Source: an uncultured Atopobium sp. (GTDB lineage Bacteria > Actinomycetota > Coriobacteriia > Coriobacteriales > Atopobiaceae). From it: 64,000 nucleotides of DNA. The DNA is taken from positions 1 through 64,000 of the forward strand of contig CALIZS010000025.1 in the NCBI GenBank assembly GCA_938028565.1. Reading direction: 5' to 3'. Positions 7,119 through 15,100 of this stretch are shown one piece after another. Both the position numbers and the translations under genes were made by a program. The notes beneath the pieces were generated by a model. The model saw nothing but the letters and a program-made list of their open reading frames with translations, made no database searches and had not been told where the DNA came from. Each line of letters starts with the position of its first letter. Position 1 is the stretch's first letter.

Positions 7119-8330
7119 GTGTCTCTGTTTGGGAACATTTCTCGCCGAAACTTCTTTAAGACGGGAGCAGCTGGTGTCGTAGTTGCGGGTGCAATTAGCA
7201 TCGCGGCTGGCTGCTCTCATCAAGAAGGCTCGGGAGATGCAGGAAAACCGCTGGTACTTGACGAGTCCTCTGGCACAAATGTGCTGGACTCCTATAGCTC
7301 TGCGGAGTATTCTGCCCAACCTAGCCAGACCTGGACTCTTCCTTTGGGAAGCGTGCTGCATCCAGCCGATGGAAATTGGATTCCCGTCACCACGGCCGGC
7401 GCGTCTGCTACGCCAATGGTGAAGGGCTCTGCTCTTTCGCTGACGTCTGGCCAGGTTGTTGACGTTGTTCCTGCGGCTCAGATGAACAATACCACCGCCG
7501 TAATTTACGACGTTCGCTGCTCCGACTCCGTTTATGCATGGGTTGAGGTGGACACCACAACCTTTGACTGGGAACTTCTCGCCGCACCATTTTCTGACGG
7601 CAAGCTTACTGGAGATGCAAAGGTCCTCTACAAGGCCGATAAAAACTGGGATCCGGCTCCGTTTGCCTGCGGAGACGATAAGGTGGTTTGGCTAGTCCAA
7701 CCAGCTTCTTCTGGCGAGAAAACCCGTGAATCTTCGCACTGCTACGTGTGGCGTGTGGGAGATTCTGAGGGAACGGACGCCGTTGAATCTCCAGGTAGAT
7801 TTGCTACTGCACCGTCTATCTCAAAGGGCGTAGTTACCCTCACTCCTCGAGTTCGCGCCTCCGAAGGCACCTACTATGGTGTTACAGCATACTTGCTGGG
7901 GGATAACCTTAAAACCAAGGTTGACCAGCTTGTCATGCCTCAATCTGTCAAACCTTTTGCAGCAAGTCGCGTAGACGATAAGTTCATTGTGTCGGTTGAA
8001 GCAAGTTACGACTCGGGCGGTCTGTTGGGTAAGATGGGAACATATATCCTGCCCGCTTCAGGCGAAAACCCTTACGTCATTGAGCGTGAACCTTATGCAA
8101 TATCGGCAGGTAAAGGTAGCCTTTACATAGTTAAGAGTCGCGCTTCTTACGTGCTTGTTGATACGCAAAACCAAACGGCAAACTGGCTCTATTCAATGGA
8201 TAGAAGCGTTGATTACGGAGAATTCCCCGCTCGAGAAGGTAACTGCGATTCTTTTGTAACCTACTCAACTGTTAAGGATCCTACCAGCGGATATCCTGCT
8301 TCTGTCACGGTTCGTGTTTTTTTTCTGTAG
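7119..8330 (+). CDS. Tat-exported lipoprotein of unknown function
   Basis: 403 aa, start GTG 7119, three nt after purB. The N-terminus has a twin-arginine motif (SRRNFFK), a hydrophobic core and a lipobox ending in AAGC, so export folded through Tat followed by lipid attachment is likely. The mature part has repeated short beta-rich stretches (for example VYAWVEVD, KVVWLVQP, YVWRVGD), which suggest a beta-propeller-like fold, but I recognise no family. It precedes a two-component system after about 100 nt and might serve as a sensor accessory or be unrelated. It is probably membrane-anchored on the outer face. Confidence 0.8.
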   Translation: MSLFGNISRRNFFKTGAAGVVVAGAISIAAGCSHQEGSGDAGKPLVLDESSGTNVLDSYSSAEYSAQPSQTWTLPLGSVLHPADGNWIPVTTAGASATPMVKGSALSLTSGQVVDVVPAAQMNNTTAVIYDVRCSDSVYAWVEVDTTTFDWELLAAPFSDGKLTGDAKVLYKADKNWDPAPFACGDDKVVWLVQPASSGEKTRESSHCYVWRVGDSEGTDAVESPGRFATAPSISKGVVTLTPRVRASEGTYYGVTAYLLGDNLKTKVDQLVMPQSVKPFAASRVDDKFIVSVEASYDSGGLLGKMGTYILPASGENPYVIEREPYAISAGKGSLYIVKSRASYVLVDTQNQTANWLYSMDRSVDYGEFPAREGNCDSFVTYSTVKDPTSGYPASVTVRVFFL

Positions 8331-8369
8331 ATTATTTGTAGGTATAGAGATAGAATGAATACAAATAAT
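8331..8369. promoter_or_regulatory. 10-bp inverted repeat before the two-component genes
   Basis: ATTATTTGTA (8331-8340) and TACAAATAAT (8360-8369) are perfect inverted copies, 19 nt apart. They lie just after the lipoprotein stop and about 60 nt before the response regulator. It could be an A+T-rich operator for autoregulation or a weak terminator stem; there is no U-tract. Confidence 0.45.
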
Positions 8370-8430
8370 TAATGAATAATCGTAATGTGCCATAGGCACA
8401 TACATGCAGGGCAAAAGAAAAAGGGGGACA

Positions 8431-9144
8431 ATGGCTTCCGACGAGAAGAAAATTCTGATTGTCGAAGATGAGAAAGTCATCCGTGACGCCGTCTCAGCAT
8501 ATCTTGAGCGTGAAAATTATGTCGTCAAAGGTGTTGGTGACGGTCAGAGTGCAGTTGAAGAGTTTGAAAAGCACGCATTTGACCTGGTGATTCTCGATCT
8601 TATGCTCCCAAAACTTTCTGGAGAGCGCGTTTGCCGTGCAATTAGAGATACCTCTAACGTGCCTATCATCATGCTTACTGCAAAAGGTGAGGTAGAAGAT
8701 AGGATTATTGGTCTTGAGCTTGGTGCTGATGACTATCTTGTTAAGCCTTTCTCGCCACGTGAGCTGGTGGCACGCGTCCGCGCATTGTTCCGTCGCACGT
8801 ATTCTGAGCTAGACACTGCTGTTGACGCGCTTGATTACGGCACCCTTACTATTGATATTTCTGGTCATAAGATTCTCATCAACAACGAGGAAGTTGACCT
8901 GACCGCTTCAGAGTTTAAGCTGCTCACTACCCTCGCTCGCTATCCTGGCCGCGTGTACACACGTATGGAGCTTGTCGAGAAGGTCCTGGGTTATGATTTT
9001 GAGGGCTATGAGCGCACTATTGATTCGCATGTCAAGAACTTGCGCGCAAAGCTCGGCGATGATCCTCGTAATCCTCGCTGGCTGTTCACCGTTCACGGTG
9101 TTGGCTATCGCTTTGAGGCTGGCAACGCTAGCCACGAGTCCTAA
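8431..9144 (+). CDS. OmpR/PhoB-family response regulator
   Basis: 237 aa. The receiver domain (1-~120) has the acidic pair in VEDEK, the phosphorylated Asp56 in LVILDLMLP and the conserved Lys in DDYLVKPFSPREL. The C-terminal winged-helix DNA-binding domain ends with YERTIDSHVKNLRAKLG and VHGVGYRFE, typical of OmpR-type regulators. ATG 8431 follows AGGGGGA; an upstream in-frame ATG at 8404 lacks a good ribosome-binding site. The gene lies 11 nt before a histidine kinase, its likely partner. The signal is unknown. Confidence 0.95.
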   Translation: MASDEKKILIVEDEKVIRDAVSAYLERENYVVKGVGDGQSAVEEFEKHAFDLVILDLMLPKLSGERVCRAIRDTSNVPIIMLTAKGEVEDRIIGLELGADDYLVKPFSPRELVARVRALFRRTYSELDTAVDALDYGTLTIDISGHKILINNEEVDLTASEFKLLTTLARYPGRVYTRMELVEKVLGYDFEGYERTIDSHVKNLRAKLGDDPRNPRWLFTVHGVGYRFEAGNASHES

Positions 9145-9155
9145 GCTTTAAAGCT

Positions 9156-10661
9156 TTGGCGTTCTTCAAGAAACATCACTCAAATTCTCTTAAGAACCCT
9201 CCGGAAACTGAGGGTTCTTATAAAACTATTAAGCCCGACCCCGTTGGCACTCAAAGCTTTACCACCCGTATGGCGGCGTTCTTTGCGCTGACTGCCGTCA
9301 TGACGGTATTGGTGCTCATTTCTGTTTTGGGCATTGTGTGGGAAAACCGTTTTACCGCTTATACCAGGGAGAACCTACAAAACACCGTTGATACTACCGC
9401 GCTCAATATGTCTCAGGCATATGCGCGCGCAGAAGGCTGGAATGCCGATGTGTTTTCTATTGCGCGTCAAGCGTCATCAACTAATCCTGGTATTGGTATT
9501 CAGGTCTTAGACGTCTCTGGCGTGGTACTGTATGATGACTCTGCGCCAAATGCTCGCCGACCTGGCGGAGATAGCGCACTATCTGGCCCTCAGACAGGCG
9601 ACGCCGTGGTTTATGCAGTTGTTCAAAACCTCCAAGGCGAGTCTGTGGGCAGCATTAGAATTTGGACGTTTGGTTCAGAGCCGTTCCTGACTCAGCGAGA
9701 CATTGCGTTCCGTAATGGCTCTTACCAGGCAATCAGCCTTGCTGCAGCCATTGCAATCTCGCTTTCTGGACTGATTGGTATTTTGGCTTCACGCTCGCTT
9801 ACCAAGCCGGTACGCCGTATTACTGAGACGGCTGTCCAGATCAGAAGTGGCAATCTTGCAGCTCGTTCAGGCATACGTGGCGAGAATGAACTAGGGCGCC
9901 TGGGAGAGACCTTTGATGACATGGCGTCTTCACTCGAAAGAGACATTAAGCTTGAACGCCGTCTGACCAGTGATGTTGCACACGAGCTCAGAACTCCGCT
10001 TATGGCTATCATGGCCACTGTTGAGGCAATCCAAGATGGCATCTTACCTGCAGATGAAGAGCGCTTGGAAAACATTGTGTCTGAGAGTAGACGTCTTTCT
10101 CGCCTGGTAGACGCCATGCTCCATCTCTCAAGACTTGAGAACGGAAAGACAAAGTTCAACCCAGAAAGCGTTAATGTGGTGAGAATGGTGGCAAGCATTG
10201 TTGCCGTGCAAGAAACGCTCTTCAAGGAAAACAATCGCACGTTGACCTTTGTGGATAAGACACCCGAAGGCAATTGTTTTGTTGATATTGATTCGGACAT
10301 GATCCGAGAAGCCCTGACCAATTTGTTGAGCAACGCTATCCGCTACACCAATGATGGAGGCCATGTAGCCATAACCGTATCGATTGACGATAACGATGCG
10401 GTTATCTCCGTGACTGATGATGGTATGGGAATTGCCCCTGAGAACATTCCACAGACCTTCTCGCGATTCTGGCGTGCAGAAGAAAGCCGCGAGCGCGCTT
10501 CGGGCGGTCTTGGCGTTGGATTGGCAATCACAAAAGAGATTATGGACCGTCATAACGGCACTATCTCGGTAGAATCCGAGCTTGGAAAGGGCACGACCTT
10601 CTCGCTGCATCTTCCGCTGACGGCTCAAAATAATATCTCTGTAACAGATGCTTTGTTGTAG
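9156..10661 (+). CDS. Membrane sensor histidine kinase
   Basis: About 501 aa. Visible in order: a transmembrane helix (~41-62), an extracytoplasmic sensor region of ~125 residues, a second helix (~190-211), a HAMP linker, the HisKA dimerisation domain with His276 in SDVAHELRTPL, and the ATPase domain with N-box NLLSNAIRYT, G1 DDGMGIAPE and G2 GGLGVGLAIT. It would phosphorylate the preceding regulator. The start is uncertain: TTG 9156 has only a weak ribosome-binding site, and ATG 9269 would remove the cytoplasmic N-terminus but keep the first helix. Confidence 0.94.
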   Translation: MAFFKKHHSNSLKNPPETEGSYKTIKPDPVGTQSFTTRMAAFFALTAVMTVLVLISVLGIVWENRFTAYTRENLQNTVDTTALNMSQAYARAEGWNADVFSIARQASSTNPGIGIQVLDVSGVVLYDDSAPNARRPGGDSALSGPQTGDAVVYAVVQNLQGESVGSIRIWTFGSEPFLTQRDIAFRNGSYQAISLAAAIAISLSGLIGILASRSLTKPVRRITETAVQIRSGNLAARSGIRGENELGRLGETFDDMASSLERDIKLERRLTSDVAHELRTPLMAIMATVEAIQDGILPADEERLENIVSESRRLSRLVDAMLHLSRLENGKTKFNPESVNVVRMVASIVAVQETLFKENNRTLTFVDKTPEGNCFVDIDSDMIREALTNLLSNAIRYTNDGGHVAITVSIDDNDAVISVTDDGMGIAPENIPQTFSRFWRAEESRERASGGLGVGLAITKEIMDRHNGTISVESELGKGTTFSLHLPLTAQNNISVTDALL

Positions 10662-10736
10662 GCCGATTTTTGGGCATTTTGCCGTACAATCAAAAGTCCT
10701 GCAATACAACGCGCTTTGCGCAGAAGTGAGGTCATT

Positions 10737-11633
10737 GTGGCTGGAGCTGAGCTTCGTCCCGATTCGCACGGTAAGGTTCGCGATATCTACGATTGTGGCG
10801 ACAAACTTTTGATGGTTGCGAGCGATCGCATTAGCGCTTTTGACTTTATCCTCCCGGACGAGATTCCTTTTAAGGGAGAAATTCTGACACGCATCAGCGC
10901 TTTCTGGTTTAATCGCTTCAAGGACCTTCTGCCTAATCACATGATTTCTGTTCTGCCAGATCAGACTCCTGAGCAGTTTGCAGATTACACTGAGTATCTT
11001 GCTGGTCGCGCAATGCTGGTAAAGAAAGCACAGACCGTGCCAATCGAGTGCATTGTTCGTGGTTACCTTACTGGTTCTGGCAAAAAGACCTATGACCAGT
11101 ACGGTACCGTCTGCGGCATTAAGCTGCCTGATGGTCTGACTGAGGCATCTAAACTTCCTGAGCCAATCTTCACCCCTTCCACTAAGGCTGAGCTTGGCGA
11201 TCATGACGAGAATATCTCGTTTGAGCGTTGCTGCGAGATTGTTGGTGAGAATGTTGCTACTCAGCTGAAGGAAGCCTCGCTTGCAATTTATAAGGCTGCT
11301 GCAGAATATGCTGCAACTCGTGGAATTATTATTGCGGATACCAAATTTGAGTTTGGTTTTATCGACGGAAAACTTACACTTATTGATGAGTGCCTTACAC
11401 CTGATTCAAGTCGTTTCTGGCCTGCTGAGGGTTATTCTGAGGGACACGTTCAGCCAAGCTACGACAAACAGTATGTACGCGATTGGCTGAAAGCCCACTG
11501 GGACATGCAAGGAGAGCCACCTCATCTTCCAGAAGAGGTTATTGAGGGCACGTCCGAGCGTTATCGTACGGCATTCCAGATTATTACGGGAACTGAGTTT
11601 GTACCACTGAAGGAGACCAATGTCACTGCGTGA
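10737..11633 (+). CDS. purC: Phosphoribosylaminoimidazole-succinocarboxamide synthase
   Basis: 298 aa of the longer SAICAR synthetase type. It joins CAIR and aspartate with ATP in purine synthesis. The conserved KVRDIYDCGDKLLMVASD N-terminus, GSGKKTYDQYG and the IADTKFEFG / LIDECLTPDSSRFW segments are all present. GTG 10737 with GTGAGG at 6-nt spacing is preferred; TTG 10716 would add seven residues without a ribosome-binding site. Its end overlaps the next gene by 14 nt, which indicates translational coupling. Confidence 0.96.
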   Translation: MAGAELRPDSHGKVRDIYDCGDKLLMVASDRISAFDFILPDEIPFKGEILTRISAFWFNRFKDLLPNHMISVLPDQTPEQFADYTEYLAGRAMLVKKAQTVPIECIVRGYLTGSGKKTYDQYGTVCGIKLPDGLTEASKLPEPIFTPSTKAELGDHDENISFERCCEIVGENVATQLKEASLAIYKAAAEYAATRGIIIADTKFEFGFIDGKLTLIDECLTPDSSRFWPAEGYSEGHVQPSYDKQYVRDWLKAHWDMQGEPPHLPEEVIEGTSERYRTAFQIITGTEFVPLKETNVTA

Positions 11634-12246
11634 CACCATTACAGGCGCAACCAAAGAAGCGCGTGAGGCTACCGCAAGCCTCTCAAAGAAAGAAACCTCC
11701 GAGGAGACTGAGCGTCCTTCGTATTCCGCTTTTGGTCGCAAATCTGCTGCTACTGCTAAACCAGTACGAGAAGCAGCTGCGTCTGTACGTGTGAGTGGCT
11801 CTGGCTCTGGCTCCAGTGCTCCAAAGAGCAAAGAGGAGAAGCGTGCTGCACGTGCTCGCCAGCGCGAGCGTGAGGATATTCGTAGCCGCGGATTTGAGGC
11901 TATGCTGCGCGCGGATCCAGACTATCATCGTGCCGAGCGCGTTTGGTGGGTCTTCCTAGGTCTAGGCTTTGTTGCAACCATCATTACACTGGTGCTTTCG
12001 TATATGGTTCCTGAGTCTAGAGACCTGAACACCGGCGTTGGTATGATTTCTGCCATCATGCTGGTCTTTGCTTACTTCTGCATCTTTGGTTCGGTTGTCT
12101 ACAGCTTCTTTAAGATGCGTCCTCTTCGCAAGAAGATCGAGGCTAAGGTTGCTGGCATGACTGATAAGAAGCTCAACGATTTCTACCTCGAGCGTCAGGC
12201 TGAGTACGACAGAAAGAGGGCTGAGCGCAAGGCCCGTCGCAAGTAG
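11620..12246 (+). CDS. Unrecognised membrane protein with charged cytoplasmic arms
   Basis: 208 aa, ATG 11620 with AAGGAG upstream, overlapping the purC end by 14 nt. The first ~105 residues are charged and low in complexity, with a Ser/Gly/Ala-rich stretch (VRVSGSGSGSSAPKS) and a run of Lys/Arg/Glu. Two transmembrane helices follow (~110-132 and ~145-168). The C-terminus is again strongly basic (KRAERKARRK). Both ends are probably cytoplasmic. I do not recognise the family. A CAGCAGC/GCTGCTG hairpin follows the stop without a U-tract. Confidence 0.75.
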   Translation: MSLRDTITGATKEAREATASLSKKETSEETERPSYSAFGRKSAATAKPVREAAASVRVSGSGSGSSAPKSKEEKRAARARQREREDIRSRGFEAMLRADPDYHRAERVWWVFLGLGFVATIITLVLSYMVPESRDLNTGVGMISAIMLVFAYFCIFGSVVYSFFKMRPLRKKIEAKVAGMTDKKLNDFYLERQAEYDRKRAERKARRK

Positions 12247-12328
12247 CAGCAGCTCCGTGCTGCTGCCGGCGCCGCAAGTGTTGGCGAGATTTGCGTACGC
12301 GAGCCTACGTGAGTAGAATATCCCACAT

Positions 12329-12404
12329 GCCTTCGTAGCTCAGGGGATAGAGCACCGCTCTCCTAAAGCGGGTGTCGGCCGTTCGAATCGGCCCGGGGGC
12401 ACCA
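12329..12404 (+). tRNA. tRNA-Arg (anticodon CCT)
   Basis: Acceptor GCCTTCG/CGGGGGC (with G-U pairs), anticodon stem CCGCT/AGCGG with loop CTCCTAA, T-arm GTTCGAATC and encoded CCA. It reads codon AGG. Confidence 0.94.
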
Positions 12405-12413
12405 TTGATTTTA

Positions 12414-12444
12414 AACCGGCAGCTTTGTGCTGCCGGTTTTTCTT
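12414..12444 (+). terminator. Terminator after tRNA-Arg
   Basis: AACCGGCAGC-TTTGT-GCTGCCGGTT, a perfect 10-bp stem, followed by TTTCTT. Confidence 0.9.
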
Positions 12445-12678
12445 ATCGCGAGCTGTAGACGATGTGCGGGCGTAACGTGTGCGCGAGCGATGCAAGTGTT
12501 GCTTTGTTAAGTTTTTACGGACGAATCACCTAGCTTTTGATCAAGATAACCGGATAGCCAGGTGGTATCACTGCCTGATATACATTTCTATGTATAAACT
12601 TAATCTAATATGCTAGAAAATGAATAGGCTTATATAAGAAATTTAACTACCGATAAATTCTGTCTCTAAGGAACACAC

Positions 12679-12794
12679 TTAAGTCAGATATTCTGCTCAA
12701 TTGCGGGCATATTACACTTTTAAGTCAGATATTCTGCATGTTTCAGATATTTTCAGCGTCATGTATACGTCTTTTTGACAGATTATCTGACTTA
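12679..12794. repeat. Iteron-like repeat cluster
   Basis: The 18-mer TTAAGTCAGATATTCTGC occurs at 12679-12696 and exactly again at 12720-12737. An inverted copy with one mismatch over 16 nt lies at 12779-12794 (CAGATTATCTGACTTA). A further partial copy, CAGATATTTTCAG, starts near 12743. Each contains a CAGA-N3-TCTG-like dyad. This looks like a multi-site protein-binding cluster, but no gene start lies beside it. Confidence 0.7.
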
Positions 12795-12883
12795 GATGTG
12801 CTCAGCTATTGTCAAACGCGTAGTGTTGGTTGCGTCGCCTGTGTCCCGAGAAGTGGTGTAAGCAAGTTTCAGGCAATTGAAGA

Positions 12884-12969
12884 CGTTTTATTGCTGGAGA
12901 CAGTCGTGATAATCGCAGCAATAAAACGCTCGCAGTGCTGAAGTGCTCGCGTCGCCGGTTCCGGCGACG
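12884..12969. repeat. Two strong hairpins, possible structured RNA or DNA site
   Basis: CGTTTTATTGCT (12884-12895) pairs perfectly with AGCAATAAAACG (12917-12928). Then CGTCGCCGG-TT-CCGGCGACG forms a 9-bp stem at 12950-12969. Neither has a U-tract or an adjacent gene end. Confidence 0.6.
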
Positions 12970-13003
12970 ATACGGGCCGCCGTCGAACGATTTCTGCGAC
13001 AGC

Positions 13004-13038
13004 AAAAAGCCCTGCAACCGCATTCGGTTACAGGGCTT
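13004..13038 (-). terminator. Terminator of the minus-strand kinase/cell-wall operon
   Basis: Read on the minus strand: AAGCCCTG-a-AACCG, CATT-type loop, CGGTT-g-CAGGGCTT, followed by a run of T. It is 37 nt after the pknB stop. Confidence 0.9.
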
Positions 13039-13074
13039 GAACGTACCGGTTAAGCGCATTGCACGCCGCAGCGT

Positions 13075-15000
13075 TTACGCTGATGGGCGAGGTCCGCTAG
13101 AGACGCGGATGGTGATAGTAGCGCCAGCTGCAGCGCTTGATGGTGTCTGGCCAATTACGTTTCCGGTTGCAACGTTGTCGTCGTAGACCCAAACCGTGTT
13201 GACCTGGAAGCCCGCGTTCTCCAGCGTGGACTGGGCAGTTTCAAAGTCCTTGCCAACAACGTTTGGAACAGAACCGCTCTGAGCGCCAGAAGAAACAACG
13301 ATGGTTACCGTAGATCCCTTATCTGCCTTGCCGTTAGCCGGAGACTGAGAGATGACGCGACCCTCTGGAACGCTTGATGAAGGTTGCTGCTGAGTGTCTA
13401 CCTTGAAGCCTGAATCTTTCAGGACATCGGACGCACGCTCAGCAGTCATTTCAGTGACGTCTGGAACATCTGCCTTACCCTTGCCCGAAGACAAGTGATA
13501 GGTGATGGTGTCGCCAGCTTTAGCGTCGCTACCTGCGGCTGGTTCCTGTGTTGCAACATAACCAACGGTTACATCGTCCGACTCAACCGAGTCACCATTT
13601 CTTGCTTTGAGGCCAACGGCAGCAAGAGCAGACTCAGCCTCTGATGGACTCTTGTTGGTAAGATCAGGCACCTTAACTGCAGCAGCAGGTTTAGCTCCCT
13701 TAGAAATGACAAGGTTAACCGCGGTTCCCTCAGGAGCCTGCCTGTTAGCGCTTGGTGTCTGGTCGATGACCTGGCCTTCTGGAGCAGAATCGCTGTAGCT
13801 TTCTGTAACAGTTCCCAGCTTAAAGTGGCTATCAGATGCATTTAGCGCCTGAGTTGCCTGGTCTTTTGTCTGACCAACAAACTGTGGAACCAGATACTGC
13901 TGGGAAGAGTTGCCGAGCATCTGTGCAATAGCAAAGCCCGCAAGAGCCAGGACAACCAAAGCGCCTAAAACGCCGAGAATAACGTTGCGCTTGCGACGTT
14001 TATTCTCGCGCTTGTCCAGCTCATCGGCCTCTTCACGAGAATGGACGCGGTTCAAGCGACCAGTGTCGCCACCGCGCGTAATGTAGGTGTTGGAGCCGTC
14101 GATGCCGCGACGATCCAACCTGGAAGTTGGCTGAGGTGGCGTCACAATGCGGGGGCTCACGGTGGTGTTGCTTGGAATAGTGGCGCGGCCAGCAATAAAA
14201 TCGCGCAGCGCACGAGCAAGCTCGTCAGCGCTCTGATAGCGGTCAGCCGGGTTTTTCTCCATACAGCGAAGAATGATTGCCTCGAGTGCAGGGTCTACGT
14301 TGGGGTTGATCAGCGATGGTGGCTGAGGAGCCTCGTTAACCTGCTTCATAGCAACGCTGATAGCGTCATCACCGGCAAAAGGAACGCGGCCAGTTGCAGC
14401 CTCGTACATGACAATACCCAGGGAATAGATATCGGTGGTTGGTCCCAAAGGCTTGCCCGTACTCTGCTCTGGAGAAACGTAGTGAGCGGTGCCAAGAACA
14501 GAGTTATCGGTGGTTAGGCTGCTGTTCTTTGCACGAGCGATGCCAAAGTCCATGACCTTGATGTTGCCATCTGGCTGGACCATGATGTTCTGTGGTTTGA
14601 TGTCACGGTGAATGATGTCGTGACGATGAGCTACAGAGAGCGCCTGAGCAATCTGAGAGCCAATCTGAGCGACCTTACGAGAATCAAGGGCTCCATGCTT
14701 GCGGATGCCGCTCTTAAGGTCTGTACCGCGCAGATACTCCATGACAATGTAGTAGGACTCGCCGTCCTTACCCCAGTCATAGACCGAGACAATATAAGGA
14801 CTGGAGAGCGCTGCTGCAGCCTGAGCTTCCTGCTTAAAACGGGCAGCAAAGGAAGGATCGTTTGCGTACTGCGGCAGCATCATCTTGATGGCAACAGTAC
14901 GACCAAGAACCTGGTCCTGTCCGCGGTAAACAGTGGCCATTCCACCGGTACCAATTTTGTCTTGAACCTGGTAACGCCCACCGAGCATTCTACCTGGCAT
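13075..15000 (-). CDS. pknB: PASTA-domain Ser/Thr protein kinase PknB
   Basis: 641-aa membrane kinase that senses muropeptides or lipid II and phosphorylates cell-wall and division proteins. The kinase domain (1-~270) has the glycine loop IGTGGMATVY, Lys39 (VAIKM), catalytic HRDIKPQN with Asp133, and DFG 151-153. A basic juxtamembrane stretch leads to one transmembrane helix (~340-362), then four extracellular PASTA repeats (~369-435, 440-505, 508-571, 575-638). It is the last gene of the operon, about 100 nt after the SEDS-PBP fusion. ATG 15000 has TAGGAG at 7 nt. A TTCTCGCC word lies in the short gap upstream. Confidence 0.97.
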   Translation of the reverse strand: MPGRMLGGRYQVQDKIGTGGMATVYRGQDQVLGRTVAIKMMLPQYANDPSFAARFKQEAQAAAALSSPYIVSVYDWGKDGESYYIVMEYLRGTDLKSGIRKHGALDSRKVAQIGSQIAQALSVAHRHDIIHRDIKPQNIMVQPDGNIKVMDFGIARAKNSSLTTDNSVLGTAHYVSPEQSTGKPLGPTTDIYSLGIVMYEAATGRVPFAGDDAISVAMKQVNEAPQPPSLINPNVDPALEAIILRCMEKNPADRYQSADELARALRDFIAGRATIPSNTTVSPRIVTPPQPTSRLDRRGIDGSNTYITRGGDTGRLNRVHSREEADELDKRENKRRKRNVILGVLGALVVLALAGFAIAQMLGNSSQQYLVPQFVGQTKDQATQALNASDSHFKLGTVTESYSDSAPEGQVIDQTPSANRQAPEGTAVNLVISKGAKPAAAVKVPDLTNKSPSEAESALAAVGLKARNGDSVESDDVTVGYVATQEPAAGSDAKAGDTITYHLSSGKGKADVPDVTEMTAERASDVLKDSGFKVDTQQQPSSSVPEGRVISQSPANGKADKGSTVTIVVSSGAQSGSVPNVVGKDFETAQSTLENAGFQVNTVWVYDDNVATGNVIGQTPSSAAAGATITIRVSSGPRPSA

Positions 15001-15100
15001 AACTCAACTCCTATCAAGCGTGCGATTTTCTCGCCACGTCACTTACTATCTTAGAACACACCCAACTACTTGGGGAGAAGACCGAGCGATGTTTTGGGCG

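Larger units (their letters stand above)
12445..13003. other. Gene-free stretch of about 560 nt between tRNA-Arg and the pknB operon
   Basis: No credible coding frame. The first half (about 12530-12800) is clearly A+T-rich and holds a cluster of CAGAT-type repeats. The second half is more G+C-rich and holds two strong hairpins. No integrase remnant and no second copy of the tRNA 3' end was seen, so a degraded integrated element is only a possibility. Confidence 0.6.

Noticed and set aside
10128..11204. Long antisense open frame (358 codons) across the kinase and purC
   Set aside because: It is the mirror of two well-supported genes and encodes a Cys/Leu-rich sequence without any motif.
12738..12941. 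67-codon plus-strand frame in the repeat region
   Set aside because: It runs through the repeats and a hairpin, has no ribosome-binding site and no globular character.
12329..13003. Integrated element at tRNA-Arg
   Set aside because: No integrase, no duplicated tRNA 3' end and no phage or plasmid genes were found; only repeats remain as a hint.
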